Under the pieces are notes generated by a model. It did not search any database. It was not told where the DNA came from and saw nothing but the letters and a program-made list of their open reading frames with translations. A stretch of DNA of 64,000 nt from Flammula alnicola (lineage: Eukaryota > Basidiomycota > Agaricomycetes > Agaricales > Strophariaceae). Position 1 is the first letter of the stretch. Every line of letters starts with the position of its first letter. The DNA lies in contig JADNRV010000103.1 of assembly GCA_015499995.1 (NCBI GenBank), positions 1 through 64,000 of the forward strand. Direction: 5' to 3'. This document shows positions 21,025 to 31,975 of this stretch, piece by piece. Both the position numbers and the translations under genes were made by a program.

Positions 21025-21385
21025 ATGTGAGACCACGGAGAGCTGTAGCTGATGAGGTACAAGCAAAGCGTAATGCTGGAAACAGCGGGGGCCAACCGGC
21101 TCGAGAGGAGCTTAGAGGTCTTCAACTTGGATCGATAAGAATGGCGACATGTAGAATTAGAGAAAGCTCATTAACACTTACAATGTGCGATACTCACCAA
21201 CCGAGTCTTATGTGGTCGAGCTCAAGACTGATTGGAAATGTATCGACCTACTTATTTAGCGGATGGACGTCGGCCCGGGCACGTCGGATACGTAGGCGAT
21301 GCTGTGAACGTAACTAAGTTACTAACGTTCACAGCAAACTTGGCTCTTACCACAACAAAGCTCTACTCGGACTCTGGACAATCCA

Positions 21386-23494
21386 ATGCTTCGCAATTTT
21401 TTATTTCGCGTGAGCCTTACTCTTAAGGCATGAAATACAAAAGTTCTTACCATTTGTCCCATCCTCTCACAGGCAAAGCTTCCCGATCCGCCGACACCGT
21501 ACCTTCTGTGCTCGAACATTCCACCTTCCGAATCTGAAGCCACCCTTATTTATGCTGTCATCGCTGAAGCAAAGGCAGAGGAGCAGCGGCTAAGCAATTT
21601 GTTGCCTGACAGGCCAGATAGTGGAAGTGCGAGCTGGAAGATGGCGGCAAAGCATAAAATAGCGCAGGCGGCCAAATTCATTCATGCACATGAGGCGATA
21701 ATATCACCTATCCGGCGCATGCCTCCCGAAATCCTGCAGGAAATCTTTTCCTTTATTTTGGAGCACTCAACTTTGGAGCACTCAATACGCAATCCTTACC
21801 GGCGGGTAACGAGAGACCTTCCATGGACGCTATCCCAAGTCTGTCAGTCTTGGAGAGCCACCGCACTATCTCTCCCATTTCTATGGAATCATCTGCCCAC
21901 TCTCGAAGCGACGAGGCTGACAAAGGCTAAAACGAAGCTCCAACTTGACGTTCTAAATGAACTCCTCCGACGTTCAGCAAACACATTGCTCAGCGTACAC
22001 ATTTTCGCACCGTGCATTGACCTCAGAAGTCCACATCCCGCCGTTGGTCTATTGGTTCAACATTCCGAAAGATGGGGAACTTTCATCATCGATTCAACAC
22101 CCACAACCATAGCTGACATTCAAGGGATCAGAGGTCGGCTTCCGTCTCTCAGAGTCTTGGAATTAACAATATCCTGCTCTCAGAATGACGATAGTCATGG
22201 CACCAGACTGGACATATTCGAAGTTGCACCCCAACTGCGGTTAGCGCATGTGAACGGCCGTTACTTCGGCGAAGTAGTGTTACCACTTCAACGTCTAGTT
22301 GACTACAAGGGCGAGATGGGGCCAATGTTTCGAATAACCCAACTGTGCGATTCCACTGTCCTTAAGACTCTTACCCTCTCTGAGGGAATCGATTCAAATT
22401 TCGACTTCGGCAAGATAATAACATTCCCTCATCTCGTCAACCTCGCCTTCATAATTTATCGCTCGGCGGAAACAAGCTTTCTACGAGGCGTTAGCTTTCC
22501 TGCAATCGAGGACCTCCGCATCATTTCACGTTCAGGAAATCCCTTACCAACTCTTACATCAGCAATTTTGCGCTCTGGGCTTCCTTGTCGATTAACAACC
22601 CTGGTTCTCCGCACGAACTTCGACAGTCCCGAACCTGGCGGTTTGACTACGCTTTTGAAACTCACCCCAGAACTAATTGAACTGAATACCACTATACCAC
22701 CACACAGTGACATCTTCGATCTCGCACGCATTAACCGACCGCTTGTTCCTCGATTAGAGAGTTGCACCTTTCAAGTTAAAAATAAAATCGACGTGGAGAC
22801 AGCTAGAGTTGTTTCCGACTTGGCCTCATCCCGCTGCGAGGTGGAAGAGATACCGGAAACGGAGGTCCTCATTCACGGGGAACTGCGTCGTTTAAAAAGA
22901 TTGCGCATCACTGACTCTCCCACTCATTTTGGCGATATCCCAGTCTTGCTACCAGCTTTGGATCAAGCCCCATTCGAAGTTTGGGCTCCTTCTCCTACTT
23001 CCTCTGAACTGGAACGGCTCAAGCACAAACTCCACCGGGAGATCCCTGCCCTCGGTTTATGGTACCGGGAGCGCGAAATGAAACGTGGTCCCAAGTGGCG
23101 CGACAGTGTATGCAAGATCCTGACTGATATCGAAAGCGTTGAGATAACGGATGTAAGGGATATTCTCGTGCGTTACCAAACTTTAACTTCGAAATGATAG
23201 CATGCCATTAATTACTGAACAAATGATTTATAACAGATGTCTGGTCTTCATTTTTCTTTGCGAAATTTTGAGGAAGTAGCACTTCCACCAAAATTCAGGG
23301 ACCGCTTCCTCCAGTATACACGAAGGATCCGACAGAAATGGAAGACATTGATCGAGAAATGTCCTAGTACGCAGCTCCAGGATATTCATTGGGCCCTTGA
23401 GAATGACCGCGACAACATCTTTGTCACCTGTATTACTTATATTGACACAAATCATGGTAATGTTATCCCACTGCCGAATAATTTCTGTGTCTGA
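21386..23494 (+). CDS. F-box protein (agaric type with N-terminal helix)
   Basis: Three exons, 21386-21409, 21473-23167 and 23237-23494; introns GTGAGC...TCACAG (63 bp) and GTGCGT...AACAG (69 bp), both phase 0; 658 aa. The eight-residue first exon leads into PPTPYLLCSNIPPSESE, a pattern common at the start of this class. A helical segment (residues about 30-80) precedes the F-box (ISPIRRMPPEILQEIFSFIL, about 86-105) and the LSQVCQSWRATALSLPFLWNHL segment. Leucine-rich strands fill the middle. If the second intron is not removed, the protein stops after LTSK at 23197; splicing adds 85 residues. It probably acts as an SCF substrate adaptor. It diverges from the ARRV-family gene at 21024. Confidence 0.75.
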
Positions 23495-24239
23495 TCGTGT
23501 ATACCCTTTTTCAGCCGCTCGGGCAAGTCCAGAAGTATTCAGCAAGAGCCTCATTTATTTCCTCGACGACAAACTCGAGGCATGCTAATAGGTTAAAGAT
23601 TTTTACGGCACATGTTGGATACTCCTTTAACCGCTGTTATTTACTTTCTTCTCTGTAAAATTTGCTTCGGCTCCACAGCTTCTCAATGCATGATTCACAT
23701 GCAAGACGATAGTCCTGACCGCGTTGATTGGAAGTCAGACGCCAGCGAACGAAGACGATCATCTATTGGCAGCGCATGAGTTATTGAGACTGACGATGGG
23801 AAGGTTGATCAGCTCATTCAATCGAGCACTCTTCCTCCCTCGTCTCGCCTAGAATGTTCTTCAAGTGTAAGAATATTTTAAAGGCTCGCAAATTACTCTG
23901 GTATCGGGCCCACTGGCAAAGGTCATGGCAAAGACGCAAGCCAAAGATTACACTGCCTCCTCCCGTCTGGTCTACCTGTTTTGTTTACTGAAGCATTCAG
24001 AACCCTCGCGCCTTAACGAGAGCACTTGACGTATGTATGTAGCTTTCTCTTCATAATCAATGAGGGCTGTGCAGCGACATTAAGTCAGCTAGAAAAAATA
24101 ACAGAGGCGTCATTGTAGGTACCCAAGTCAATCTACACGGCGAGGTTTGCAACATAATCCAAGTACTTATGAAAGTGTCAATACTCACCTGGATTTAAGG
24201 AGACCCCTCGGAGATATACCAATCACGACTCACGACTCC
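23495..24239. other. gene-free stretch before a pseudogene
   Basis: No open frame with recognisable content on either strand. A short frame near 23690-23780 rich in Asp, Ser and Arg was not pursued. It may be the decayed downstream flank of the pseudogene that begins at 24240. Confidence 0.4.
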
Positions 24240-25288
24240 CGACCTCATTGAGGTACCATTCGCGGCCTCGGTCATTCAGATCCTCTATCCAATCAGCTCT
24301 CGAGAGCCATCTCTGCGAAGAATGACGGAAATATTTTTCTGGGTGACGATTAAGCTCGTCAGCATTGTGTATTTCGACAATGGTACAGAAAAGAAATTAA
24401 GTACGCACGACGTCGAGCTCAAGAAGCTAGTTCGGCAAAATCCCAGTTATCTATTCCTCCATAGTCCTCCATGTGCTCCAAGTTGTAGCCAGTCGAATAT
24501 AAAGTCAAGCATGTCGTAGGACAATAGCAATACAATGCGATCCTCATCCATTTCCTGAAGCTCCGCCTTCATTTCGGTTGTCATCCACCTGCTAATCCTA
24601 TGAGCATAATTTGATATGATAAGATGTCGTAAACGAGTGCAATGTAGAAAGAGATTGCGAACACTGGCAACTTGGGAGAGTTGATTGTGATATCCGTCAA
24701 ATTGGGCAGTTTCATCAGTTTTCTCCACGCTTCCCAGTCGATATCAACAACGTTTAGATGGGTGCCAAGGTTGTGCTCAATAAATCTTCATCGCAGAAAT
24801 CCGTGAGATCTGCAGACAGTCTCCGGAGACGGAGATGTTGCATGGTGGGAAGGAATAATTTGAACGGTTCTGCAATCCGAGTCCAAATCGCGAGGTCGCG
24901 ACATTAGGACAGGAAGATAGGAGATGGCTTATCTCTCCCTTCGTAAAGGATGAATCGATGATGAGATGCTTCGCGAAATGACCAACGTCTTTCAGTTTCA
25001 AGGAACGAAACTTCTTGAAGTCGGGGTATGTACTCCATTTTGTCTGATCGAAGACTTGATATAAAATCGGCCTTAACCTATAGAAAATTTCAAATGACAC
25101 CAAAATCGTTGTCAACGATTTCAAATCACGATTCACAGCAAGTACTCACCACTCATGAACACGTCTTGCTACTAGCACCAACTTCAAGATAGAGCATTTT
25201 GAATCACCGTCAGATGCAGCTATTTCGAAAATACAACATTCTAGATCTTGAGGAAGAAATGGAGAGCTGCAGTGCTCGAGCATAAGTA
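24240..25288 (-). pseudogene. decayed copy of the ARRV-family gene at 19957-21024
   Basis: The whole gene is recognisable: MLEHCSSPFLPQDLE near 25288, ARRVHEW before the intron, LRPILYQVFDQT, KLKDVGHFAKHLIIDSSF, and the 3' end starting GGTACCATTCGCGGCCTCGG at 24251 (same words at 19978). Frameshifts and stops interrupt it (for example after SSCPNV near 24900 and around 24770), and segments such as the acidic middle are shortened. It abuts an F-box pseudogene directly at about 25288. Confidence 0.8.
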
Positions 25289-26295
25289 TGTGGCACCATG
25301 AAGAATTCGGCGTCGAGGTTCTGTAGGTGAAGAAACATAACGGCGCGCTCTATTTCTCCTTTGGGGGCTTCGGAGTCGGCTTTGAAATAGACGTCGTCCA
25401 GTTTAAGGTCCCTAAGCCAATGGAGATTTTCCAACTCCCAAGTAAAATCGGTAATGGAACATGCATTGTCATCGTGGGCCGCAGTGCACAATAGTAAGAT
25501 GAACGAGCTTGTCTAGAAGGTGGCTCCAAAGTGGCGCGTTTCTGTACATCTTCCCGAAGTTGCGGCTGTCAACATCAAGGTGGGTTAGGGTTGCGGAGAA
25601 TTCGTCATCGGATTCAAGAATATCGTCGTCTTCGCCTTCACCTTCGTCCAAACCATCCTGACGATCGCAAACGAGCGCCATGGAGTCGAGGTGTTCAGCT
25701 TTCCTAATAAAGAACCAATCAACACTGGGAAGTGACGAGCGAAGATGAACATCGTCATGAAAGCTGTGGATGCGATGAAGGTAAGGGACAAGGAAGCATT
25801 CCTCGGCCTATGTCGGACTTCTCATGAAGGTCTCAATGGGCTTCAGATTGTCGTTTTTTTTTTGTTCTTTTGACTGGTTGATAACATTAATCAGAAAATC
25901 GCGCGACTAGTAGCGTGTCAACAAAAGAGCGGCATGCATGAGGAGTGGGATGTGAATCGATAAAAGGATAACTGTCGTCCACAAAAGAGGGGTGAGATGA
26001 CAGGACCTCCGACCACAAAGGGCACCCAGCTGCAAGATCGTAGGGGAACAGTGTCGGCGATCTGAAATCCTGGATGGGTTGGGGATTTACATCTGCATTC
26101 AAGTTGATGCATGCGATTTGGCCTGAATGGCCGTTTAGGAGCATCCGATTCGGAATCGCGTCATGCACGCTGTCCTTTGGTGCAGGGGAGATCTCGTGGA
26201 CGAAATGGAAGATGACAGAAAGTAAGTAACTCTGGCGGCAAGCTTGTAATATTCGCCTTTGGATGTATAGACGACGACGGCGCGTCATACACCAT
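25289..26295 (-). pseudogene. F-box pseudogene A (5' two thirds)
   Basis: Starts MVYDAPSSSIHPKANITSLPPELL at 26295, closely matching the intact gene at 38028. Directly after LPPELL there is a 4-bp tandem duplication (AGTAAGTA at about 26222-26229 on the plus strand) that shifts the frame and destroys the F-box. Later segments are found in different frames (ADVNPQPIQDFRSPTLFPYDLAAGCPLWSEVLSSHPSF; MALVCDRQDGLDEGEGEDDDIL; LHWLRDLKLDDVYFKADSE). The copy is cut off inside LQNLDAEF, where the ARRV pseudogene begins. The upstream flank to about 26575 is also shared with copy B. Confidence 0.82.
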
Positions 26296-26299
26296 GTTT

Positions 26300-26580
26300 T
26301 TTCTTATTCTTGTCTGCTTTTGACCCACGAAGGACTCAGAGCTTTGTGCTGCCTTCAAACACGTATTGAGACCACGGTCAACGGAAAATTTGAAAATATA
26401 CCTGCTCCTTGGATTCGGCCGCTGACAGTCCCTAAACAACTTAGGGTTTAGATTTCCTTCGTGTCGCTCCGAAGCATGAATTATAAAGGTTTAGAAGAAT
26501 TGCAGAACGATATGAGAACGATATGATGGCAAAACAGAAAGAAACTGTAGTTAAATTTAAGTTCATAAATTACACAATAT
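26300..26580. repeat. promoter flank shared by F-box pseudogenes A and B
   Basis: TTCTTATTCTxGTCTGC, AACACGTATTGAGACCACG, CGGCCGCTGACAGTCCCTAA and GATTATAAAG-like words occur here and again at about 35175-35510 upstream of copy B, so the duplicated segment included the promoter. Confidence 0.75.
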
Positions 26581-26612
26581 AATTACGAGTCAAGAAATAT
26601 ATGAGGCAGGAT

Positions 26613-27808
26613 TTACACGGTCTTTGAGATCCACGTCGCAACCGCTCGGTGGCGCTCCTCACGCTCCTCTAAACTGTTCTCCACAACTCTCCCAAGATCC
26701 AAAGCCATTGACGGCCATTCCGCCTCGCTGTCGGTGCCATCATCATCAGAGTCCTCCTCCATACGAAGAGGTAACTCGGAAAAGTTAATATTCTCGAGAT
26801 TTTTGTAGTCGTCATGGGCAAATCTCTTGAGTACGCACTGAAGGTAATGCCAACGAAAGAGGCCGGGAGGAGGAACATTATTGAGCTGGGGCTGGGGAGG
26901 GCTTGCATGGTGCCCATGGATGGGGTAGGCTGTTGGTTTCTGCATTAACCCAAATATCGTGTACTCCATATTAGCTGGTTCGATGGCGAACATATGACAC
27001 TCGTAATTGTTCTAAACGGTAGATCAATGGAAATTTAAGAGATGAGAGGAGAAGAACTCCTCACCGGGGAGACAAAACGAAGGCCCATCACATACTTACC
27101 AAACCATGCATCGAGCGTCTTCGACAAACACAGGCCAAAAATTTCGTTGTAGATTGAGAGATTTGGGGGGAGGGGGAGAGGTGTGAAAGTACGGAAGACG
27201 ATTCGCCCAACATGATCCCCCATGCGCTTGGGGAAAATGTGACTGTTCGCCAGTGGATCATATATCGCCGTCACCCAGCACTGTCCATCGCGCCCCTTCA
27301 CGCGATCGGCCATGGCGCTTGCGTCCCCGCTCGCGGTGGTAACGGATTTCCCCACGCGCTGACTGATTTTCGAGAGGCCGACCGTAATCCCGACCGGAAG
27401 ATCGTAGCGGTAGATCGACGCAGTTAACGGGTCTGTGGTGGCAACAGGGCGCCACTGCCGCCGCGGCTCCTTCCATACCAGCAACGAACCACGGTGGTCG
27501 GCAGGATCGCAAATATCATGGGCAAGATCGATTAACCATTTAGACGCCTCTTGGCGAGAATATCGAACGAAATCGTTGAGGGGTCCTCTGAGAAGACAGA
27601 TCGAGGGGGTAGATGGAGAGTTAGCGCCGGGGGTCATGGCTGTGGCGGCGAGGATGTCGTCGGAAATCGTTGGTTGTGCTACGGGATAGAGACGGACGGA
27701 GGGGGAGTCGACGCGGAGCTCAAGTATTCCTGTGAGATCTGGTGGAGTGGCATCGGGATAATTGGACGGTCCAGATGGAGGGATGGGAGGAAGGGATCGC
27801 AATGACAT
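26613..27808 (-). CDS. HNH nuclease-like protein (fungal HNH_2 type)
   Basis: Exons 27808-27065 and 27011-26613, joined across a 53-bp GTGAGG...GTTTAG intron (phase 0); 380 aa. The start MSLRSLPPIPP is the first ATG in a frame that is open further upstream. The HNH-like core reads CWVTAIYDPLANSHIFPKR (C177, H190) followed by NLSIYNEIFGLCLSKTLDAWFGKY (N221). After the core come YECHMFAIEPANMEYTIFG and PPPGLFRWHYLQCVLKRFA, both conserved in agaric proteins of this type. The C-terminus is acidic (EEDSDDDGTDSEAEW). HNH_2 proteins are predicted metal-dependent nucleases; in fungi their role is unknown. The usual Cys-x2-Cys pair of the finger is incomplete, so catalytic competence is open. Confidence 0.75.
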
Positions 27809-28016
27809 GGCGAGGTGAAGCGAAACACGAACTGTGGAAGTCACCGGACAAATAAAGACAAAGTGTAACGGATCCGTCACGGAACTTCGGCAATCACTCC
27901 TTTTTGATAATATATATGTTTTATTTCCTTTGCTCGACCAAATGGTTTTGACAATGGCATCCGCCAAAAATTGCCGTGACGTCACGAAAATTTCGGCGGT
28001 CCAAGGGTACGCGTGA

Positions 28017-28241
28017 CGCGTGACTGCCGAATTGAATGAAATGGTACAGTAATTTAATCATGCTACCAGTCCTTCAGTATGCATGCACTTCATATCATCC
28101 ATAGCATTCTGAGCTATCCAATGCCCTGTCACGCTACCTAGCTATGTGCATGATCTACCAGGAACCACTGAGATAAAGCATGTGTCTACTGAGTGCGACT
28201 GACTAGGGGACCACTCAATAGAGCAACCTCAGCTATTTCGG
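28017..28241. other. intergenic
   Basis: Between the promoter side of the HNH gene and the 3' end of the ADP-ribosyltransferase-like gene. Nothing recognised. Confidence 0.4.
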
Positions 28242-29540
28242 CTACATAATGCTACATTGACTGGTCATTTTCTTCGGATGGCCTCCATGCTCAATTGCTG
28301 CTTTTGCTGCATCAACCACTACCTGATCCTCTGGGACAATAATCCAGTTATGCAATTTATCTGGGGAATTGTACTTGCTGACAGCGGCGGTGCCCATTTG
28401 CTGATAGTGTGTCATACTTCGAAGATCAACCCTAAATGAAAGAAATCAACATACCTGCTGAAAAGCATGCGCACGAGGGGAGACTCCAGTCAAGGCATTT
28501 ACATCGTCAAAGCACTGCGCATAGAGCTTTGGGTTGAGGCTTTCAGGGATCAAAAGCTGGTTTTCTTGGCCCCGGACCTGTCTAAGAGTACCAAACCTGA
28601 CGGTGTTGATATTGCCATGACGAGCTCCGATGTATGCTTGCCGGAGAAGCTCAGCCCTCTCACCATTTCCGCGGAGGTTATCGGGAATTTGTTGCTATGG
28701 TAGGTGAGAATCAGTTAGAAGCCACCAGGTAAGTAGAAGGAAGAGAGGGAGGAAGACCCATGGTGGCACCTTATTGACATGTTTGCGCCAATAATTCGAA
28801 GACCTGGCAAAGATGGCGCAGACGCTAGGACTCGGATTGACTTCGTTTTTGTGGTGCTCCTGAAATTTGTAGTTGATGACTGCCGCTACTTCTGCTCTGG
28901 ATGGGCCAGAATTTGAAGCTATTAGATTGGCTACATTTATGCGAGGAAAAAGGTCGTCCGACTCACGTTGACAGGGTGTCTGTGATATAGAGTCCTGGTC
29001 CAAGCTCAGCGTCAAGACCTGATCTACCGGCGGCTGATCCATCGTGATTGACCGTGACTGGCTTGATAATCTCCCCTTTACTCGTCCATAAATGTGAAGT
29101 CACCTGCTCGGAAAGGTGGGCGATGTGAGTCTTATGGGAATTTTAAGAGACTGTTAACGGACGTGATTTGTACCGTGCCAGCCAATGAACTCAGCCGCGT
29201 CGTTGCGATCGAAAAGGTTGACTAGATCATCAGTGAAGGACCGTTTCTGGTGTTTAGGCAAAGCTGGTAAAACGCACTGAAAGTGATGTATCGTTAAAGA
29301 GGATGTCGACAAGGATTTATGCAGACGTACAGTTTTGGCTGCGGTTTTCTTGGCATTGGCCACAGAATTTCTTGCATTTTTAGCTGGTTGACTGGCCACA
29401 CTGGCAGGAGGAGTCGCTTTTTTACCCGCTGGAAATCCTCGAACTTCAATTTCACCACTCTCGGAAATCGGTGCCGAGAGAACGGCGACGGAGAGGCATA
29501 GAGCCATAATGACAAGAAGCGAGCGACGGGAAAACATCAT
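28242..29540 (-). CDS. secreted ADP-ribosyltransferase-like protein (HGTN / LYITD type)
   Basis: Six exons: 29540-29331, 29276-29163, 29103-28967, 28896-28770, 28694-28455, 28400-28242; 328 aa. The N-terminus is a signal peptide (SLLVIMALCLSVAVLSAP), then a lysine/alanine-rich linker and a KR site. The folded part carries the three-part layout of H-Y-[E/Q] ADP-ribosyltransferases: GWHGTN with His104, GPGLYITDTLSTA with Tyr147 (compare GxGIYFA in PARPs), and a later QLLIPES strand (Glu247). Exon joins were fixed by this motif order: the 59-bp intron joins WHGTNH to VTSHLW, and a 70-bp intron joins LST to AEVAAV. The last intron acceptor (28401) is the least certain. Related secreted proteins are widespread in agarics and mostly unstudied. 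The substrate is unknown and activity is not shown. Confidence 0.72.
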
Positions 29541-31046
29541 TAACGCTTGGAAGTTCTTTAGAGTACCAGACAGACAAAACGGTGGTCCTGCAAAAAATAT
29601 TTTCAAATGACAGCGGTCGGTTGCAGAAAGGTTACCAGAAGCAAGCAAGTAGCTGAAGTCACAGACTAATCAGCGCGCGTTATCGAGCTTCAAAGGCTGA
29701 CACAAGTTACTCCGACCGGCGCTGGGTAGTTGGATGGGATATTTAGTAGGTTCAAACAGCGAAGGAAAGCTGAGACTCACGAGTCTTGATGAGCAGAATA
29801 GATGGGAGGCTTGAAAGAGAAAGAGAACCAAGAATGAAGGTCTCTTTATACCGGCATTCACATCACTGAGATGTACCGTGACGACCAAGAGTGTAGATGA
29901 GAAGAATATGCAGGAAATCCAGCAATTGACGCAATCCAGATTTGGCACAGCGCTTCTTGTGGGTCTTTAGAATACATATTCCGGAATGGCATCAATCCAA
30001 CAGAAAGATTTCAACAGTTGCCGCTGGTTCTCATATGACTACTGAATGGATATCTCAGTCTTTCTTGCACTCCGAGTCCATGGATAACAGGCTATACCAT
30101 GCATCAACATCAAAGGAAGCGTTCGTCGCGGTGTTTCAGGATATTTGTGGCAGTTTTGGAGCAATGATTAATGCTAATTTCGAGACGGTAAGCCTGAGAC
30201 CTAAGTAAATTTCAATTTCGCGCTACTCCAAGCAATTCTGTCGATAATGAGGACAACATTTCGCATCACGATATCCACGCCAGGGCATTGAACGTTGGGG
30301 TGAAGGTTCGAATGTAGTGCTGTGTAGTTGGGTGGAATCATTGAATATACATAGCCCGGCCGTTTTCCCTGCAACAACTTCGTCGACACGATCATCACCG
30401 CAACTTTCAACGTCAACGATGGCATCTCTCATTCCTCCGCATTTCATCATCCAATCTTTACGAGGCGAGAAACCATGGGCGGTGCCGCTCATCAGCAAAC
30501 TCTGATTTACTATCGGAAGCTATGGGCGCTGTCTAGATAAGAAAAACCCTTGCTGTGGTGCTATGACATGCTGTGGGAAACTGTGCTGTGCTGCATAGCC
30601 TCTCATGGCGGCACAGGACCAGTTTTAGATGCCGAAAATCAGAGTTTGCTGATGTCTTGCTTTTTCGAAGTCCGTGAACAAGAAACGCGGATGAGAACAT
30701 TGTTTTGAAGATTCTGAAGATTGCTTGATCCATGTGGGCGATACTTTTTGTGGGCGATTGATGATGGGGAGTGTAGCCATGGAATTGTTCCCCCTACTAA
30801 AACTTCCAGCGCGACAATTTCTTGAAACTCTGCTCGTCCATGTTGTGGTGAAGAGTCGACTTTGTACATGTAAATCGTTGTTTGAATTTGGACATTCCTT
30901 ACATAGACTGCCCGTGAAAATCTTGTACGATTACAAGCCAATTTCAATCAATTTGGCAGCGCCCATCTCGTCAAATAAGTTCACGTGTACCGACTGCGGT
31001 AGCAGTATTTAAAGGCAGATCAACGACGCTCACCGGCGTTCTAATC
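29541..31046. other. 1.5-kb region without an identified gene
   Basis: Holds the promoter of the secreted protein gene. Two short plus-strand stretches look mildly coding (about 29985-30190, ending at a GTAAGC donor-like site, and about 30420-30505), but no start, partner exon or motif could be tied to them. A plus-strand TATTTAAAGG box lies at about 31007, 40 bases before the next gene. Confidence 0.4.
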
Positions 31047-31681
31047 ATGTTCGTTTTCGCCCATCAAAATCTCATGAATGGCTCCTTCGAGCACGCCATC
31101 GCGCGAAGAAACGGAAATCAGTACTTTCTCGTCCTCTCCAGACGATACGGCCTCGCTCCTTACCGCGAGATCAGCCACCTAAATGTCTCTACTCCACAAT
31201 CTTTGACACCCCTCCCTCAGTCCATCGACGGCCGACCGTATATCTGGCTAGACTGCAGCTCGGATCATTTAGAGTTCATTCCTCATCAGAATCCTGGCAT
31301 TCTCACTGCACTACTCAATGCTGAGCCACGGCCCATTATCAAGCTGTGTGGTCTTACACGACGCATGTCCGCGCCGAGCGGAGCAACAGACCGTTATTCG
31401 GAGGGCGAGGTGATAGAGGTTGAAAAGGTGGAGTTGCTCCTCTCTGAAGATGAGCTCGCCCACTCGTGCTACTACTGCGGCGAGGTGGAGATGGACGGCG
31501 GCGAGAACTTTGAGCGCATCGGCGGAAAGGCGTACAGCTCGACCTATGGGTGCGCCACTGTGAGTGCTTGCTTTTCAAATCACTCAAGTTTAGTCGCTAA
31601 GAGACTCCGCAGTGCATGTCTAAGCCTTGGATTAGTAGAGCGATTTCCGGGGTAGGAAGGTACTGGGATAACATGCAATGA
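31047..31681 (+). CDS. small hypothetical protein with paired cysteine motifs
   Basis: Exons 31047-31559 and 31613-31681; intron GTGAGT...CCGCAG (53 bp, phase 0); 193 aa. The start ATG follows a TATTTAAAGG element by about 40 bases. The protein begins MFVFAHQNLMNGSFEH. The C-terminal part has SCYYCGEVEM and, across the splice junction, YGCATCMSKPW, two Cys-x2-Cys pairs about 30 residues apart that could bind one zinc ion. The second pair exists only if the intron is removed, which supports the gene model. No known domain is recognised. Confidence 0.5.
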
Positions 31682-31784
31682 ACTTGCACCAATAATTGCA
31701 GGAACCAAATAACTTGTCATTTCACTTATCTTGATAGTCAATAAAGTTACTTTTTCAAATTAACTTGAAAAAAATGTTACTAGG

Positions 31785-31975
31785 GAGGACGGTGGAATAA
31801 GGCAATGACGTACTACTCCGGTCGAATTCGGCGACTCGTGCAGGAAGCCATTGCATATCCTCTGCTGACGGCTTCTCAAGTGAACATTGCAACAAACAAG
31901 CTAGAAATTCCTGGTTCGTCTGGGTCCATGATCCTGGACCGATCTGAACTCGAGTAGTCCGTGATTTATAACCAG
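31785..31975 (-). pseudogene. detached F-box 3' fragment
   Basis: Matches the last about 60 codons of the intact gene at 38028-39545: ATCATGGACCC, then TTGAGAAGCCGTCAGC, GATATGxAATGG and CGAGTCGCCGAATTCGA occur in order on the minus strand. The frame is interrupted. Copy B (34.0-35.2 kb) lacks its 3' end and has the same orientation, so this may be its separated tail. Confidence 0.7.

Noticed and set aside
21320..21425. A reading GQSNASQFFIS that resembles the cyclophilin active-site motif
   Set aside because: It is in a short frame with no further cyclophilin segments, and the same bases serve as the first exon (MLRNFLFR) and donor of the F-box gene at 21386 in another frame.
28695..29042. 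Separate small gene starting MDQPPVDQVL at 29042
   Set aside because: That ATG lies out of frame inside an exon of the secreted ADP-ribosyltransferase-like gene; the family motif order is only explained by the longer six-exon model.
29163..29174. GTACAA at 29173 as donor in the HGTN exon
   Set aside because: It would cut the conserved HGTN motif. The GTCCGT donor at 29162 with the acceptor at 29104 keeps the motif and frame.
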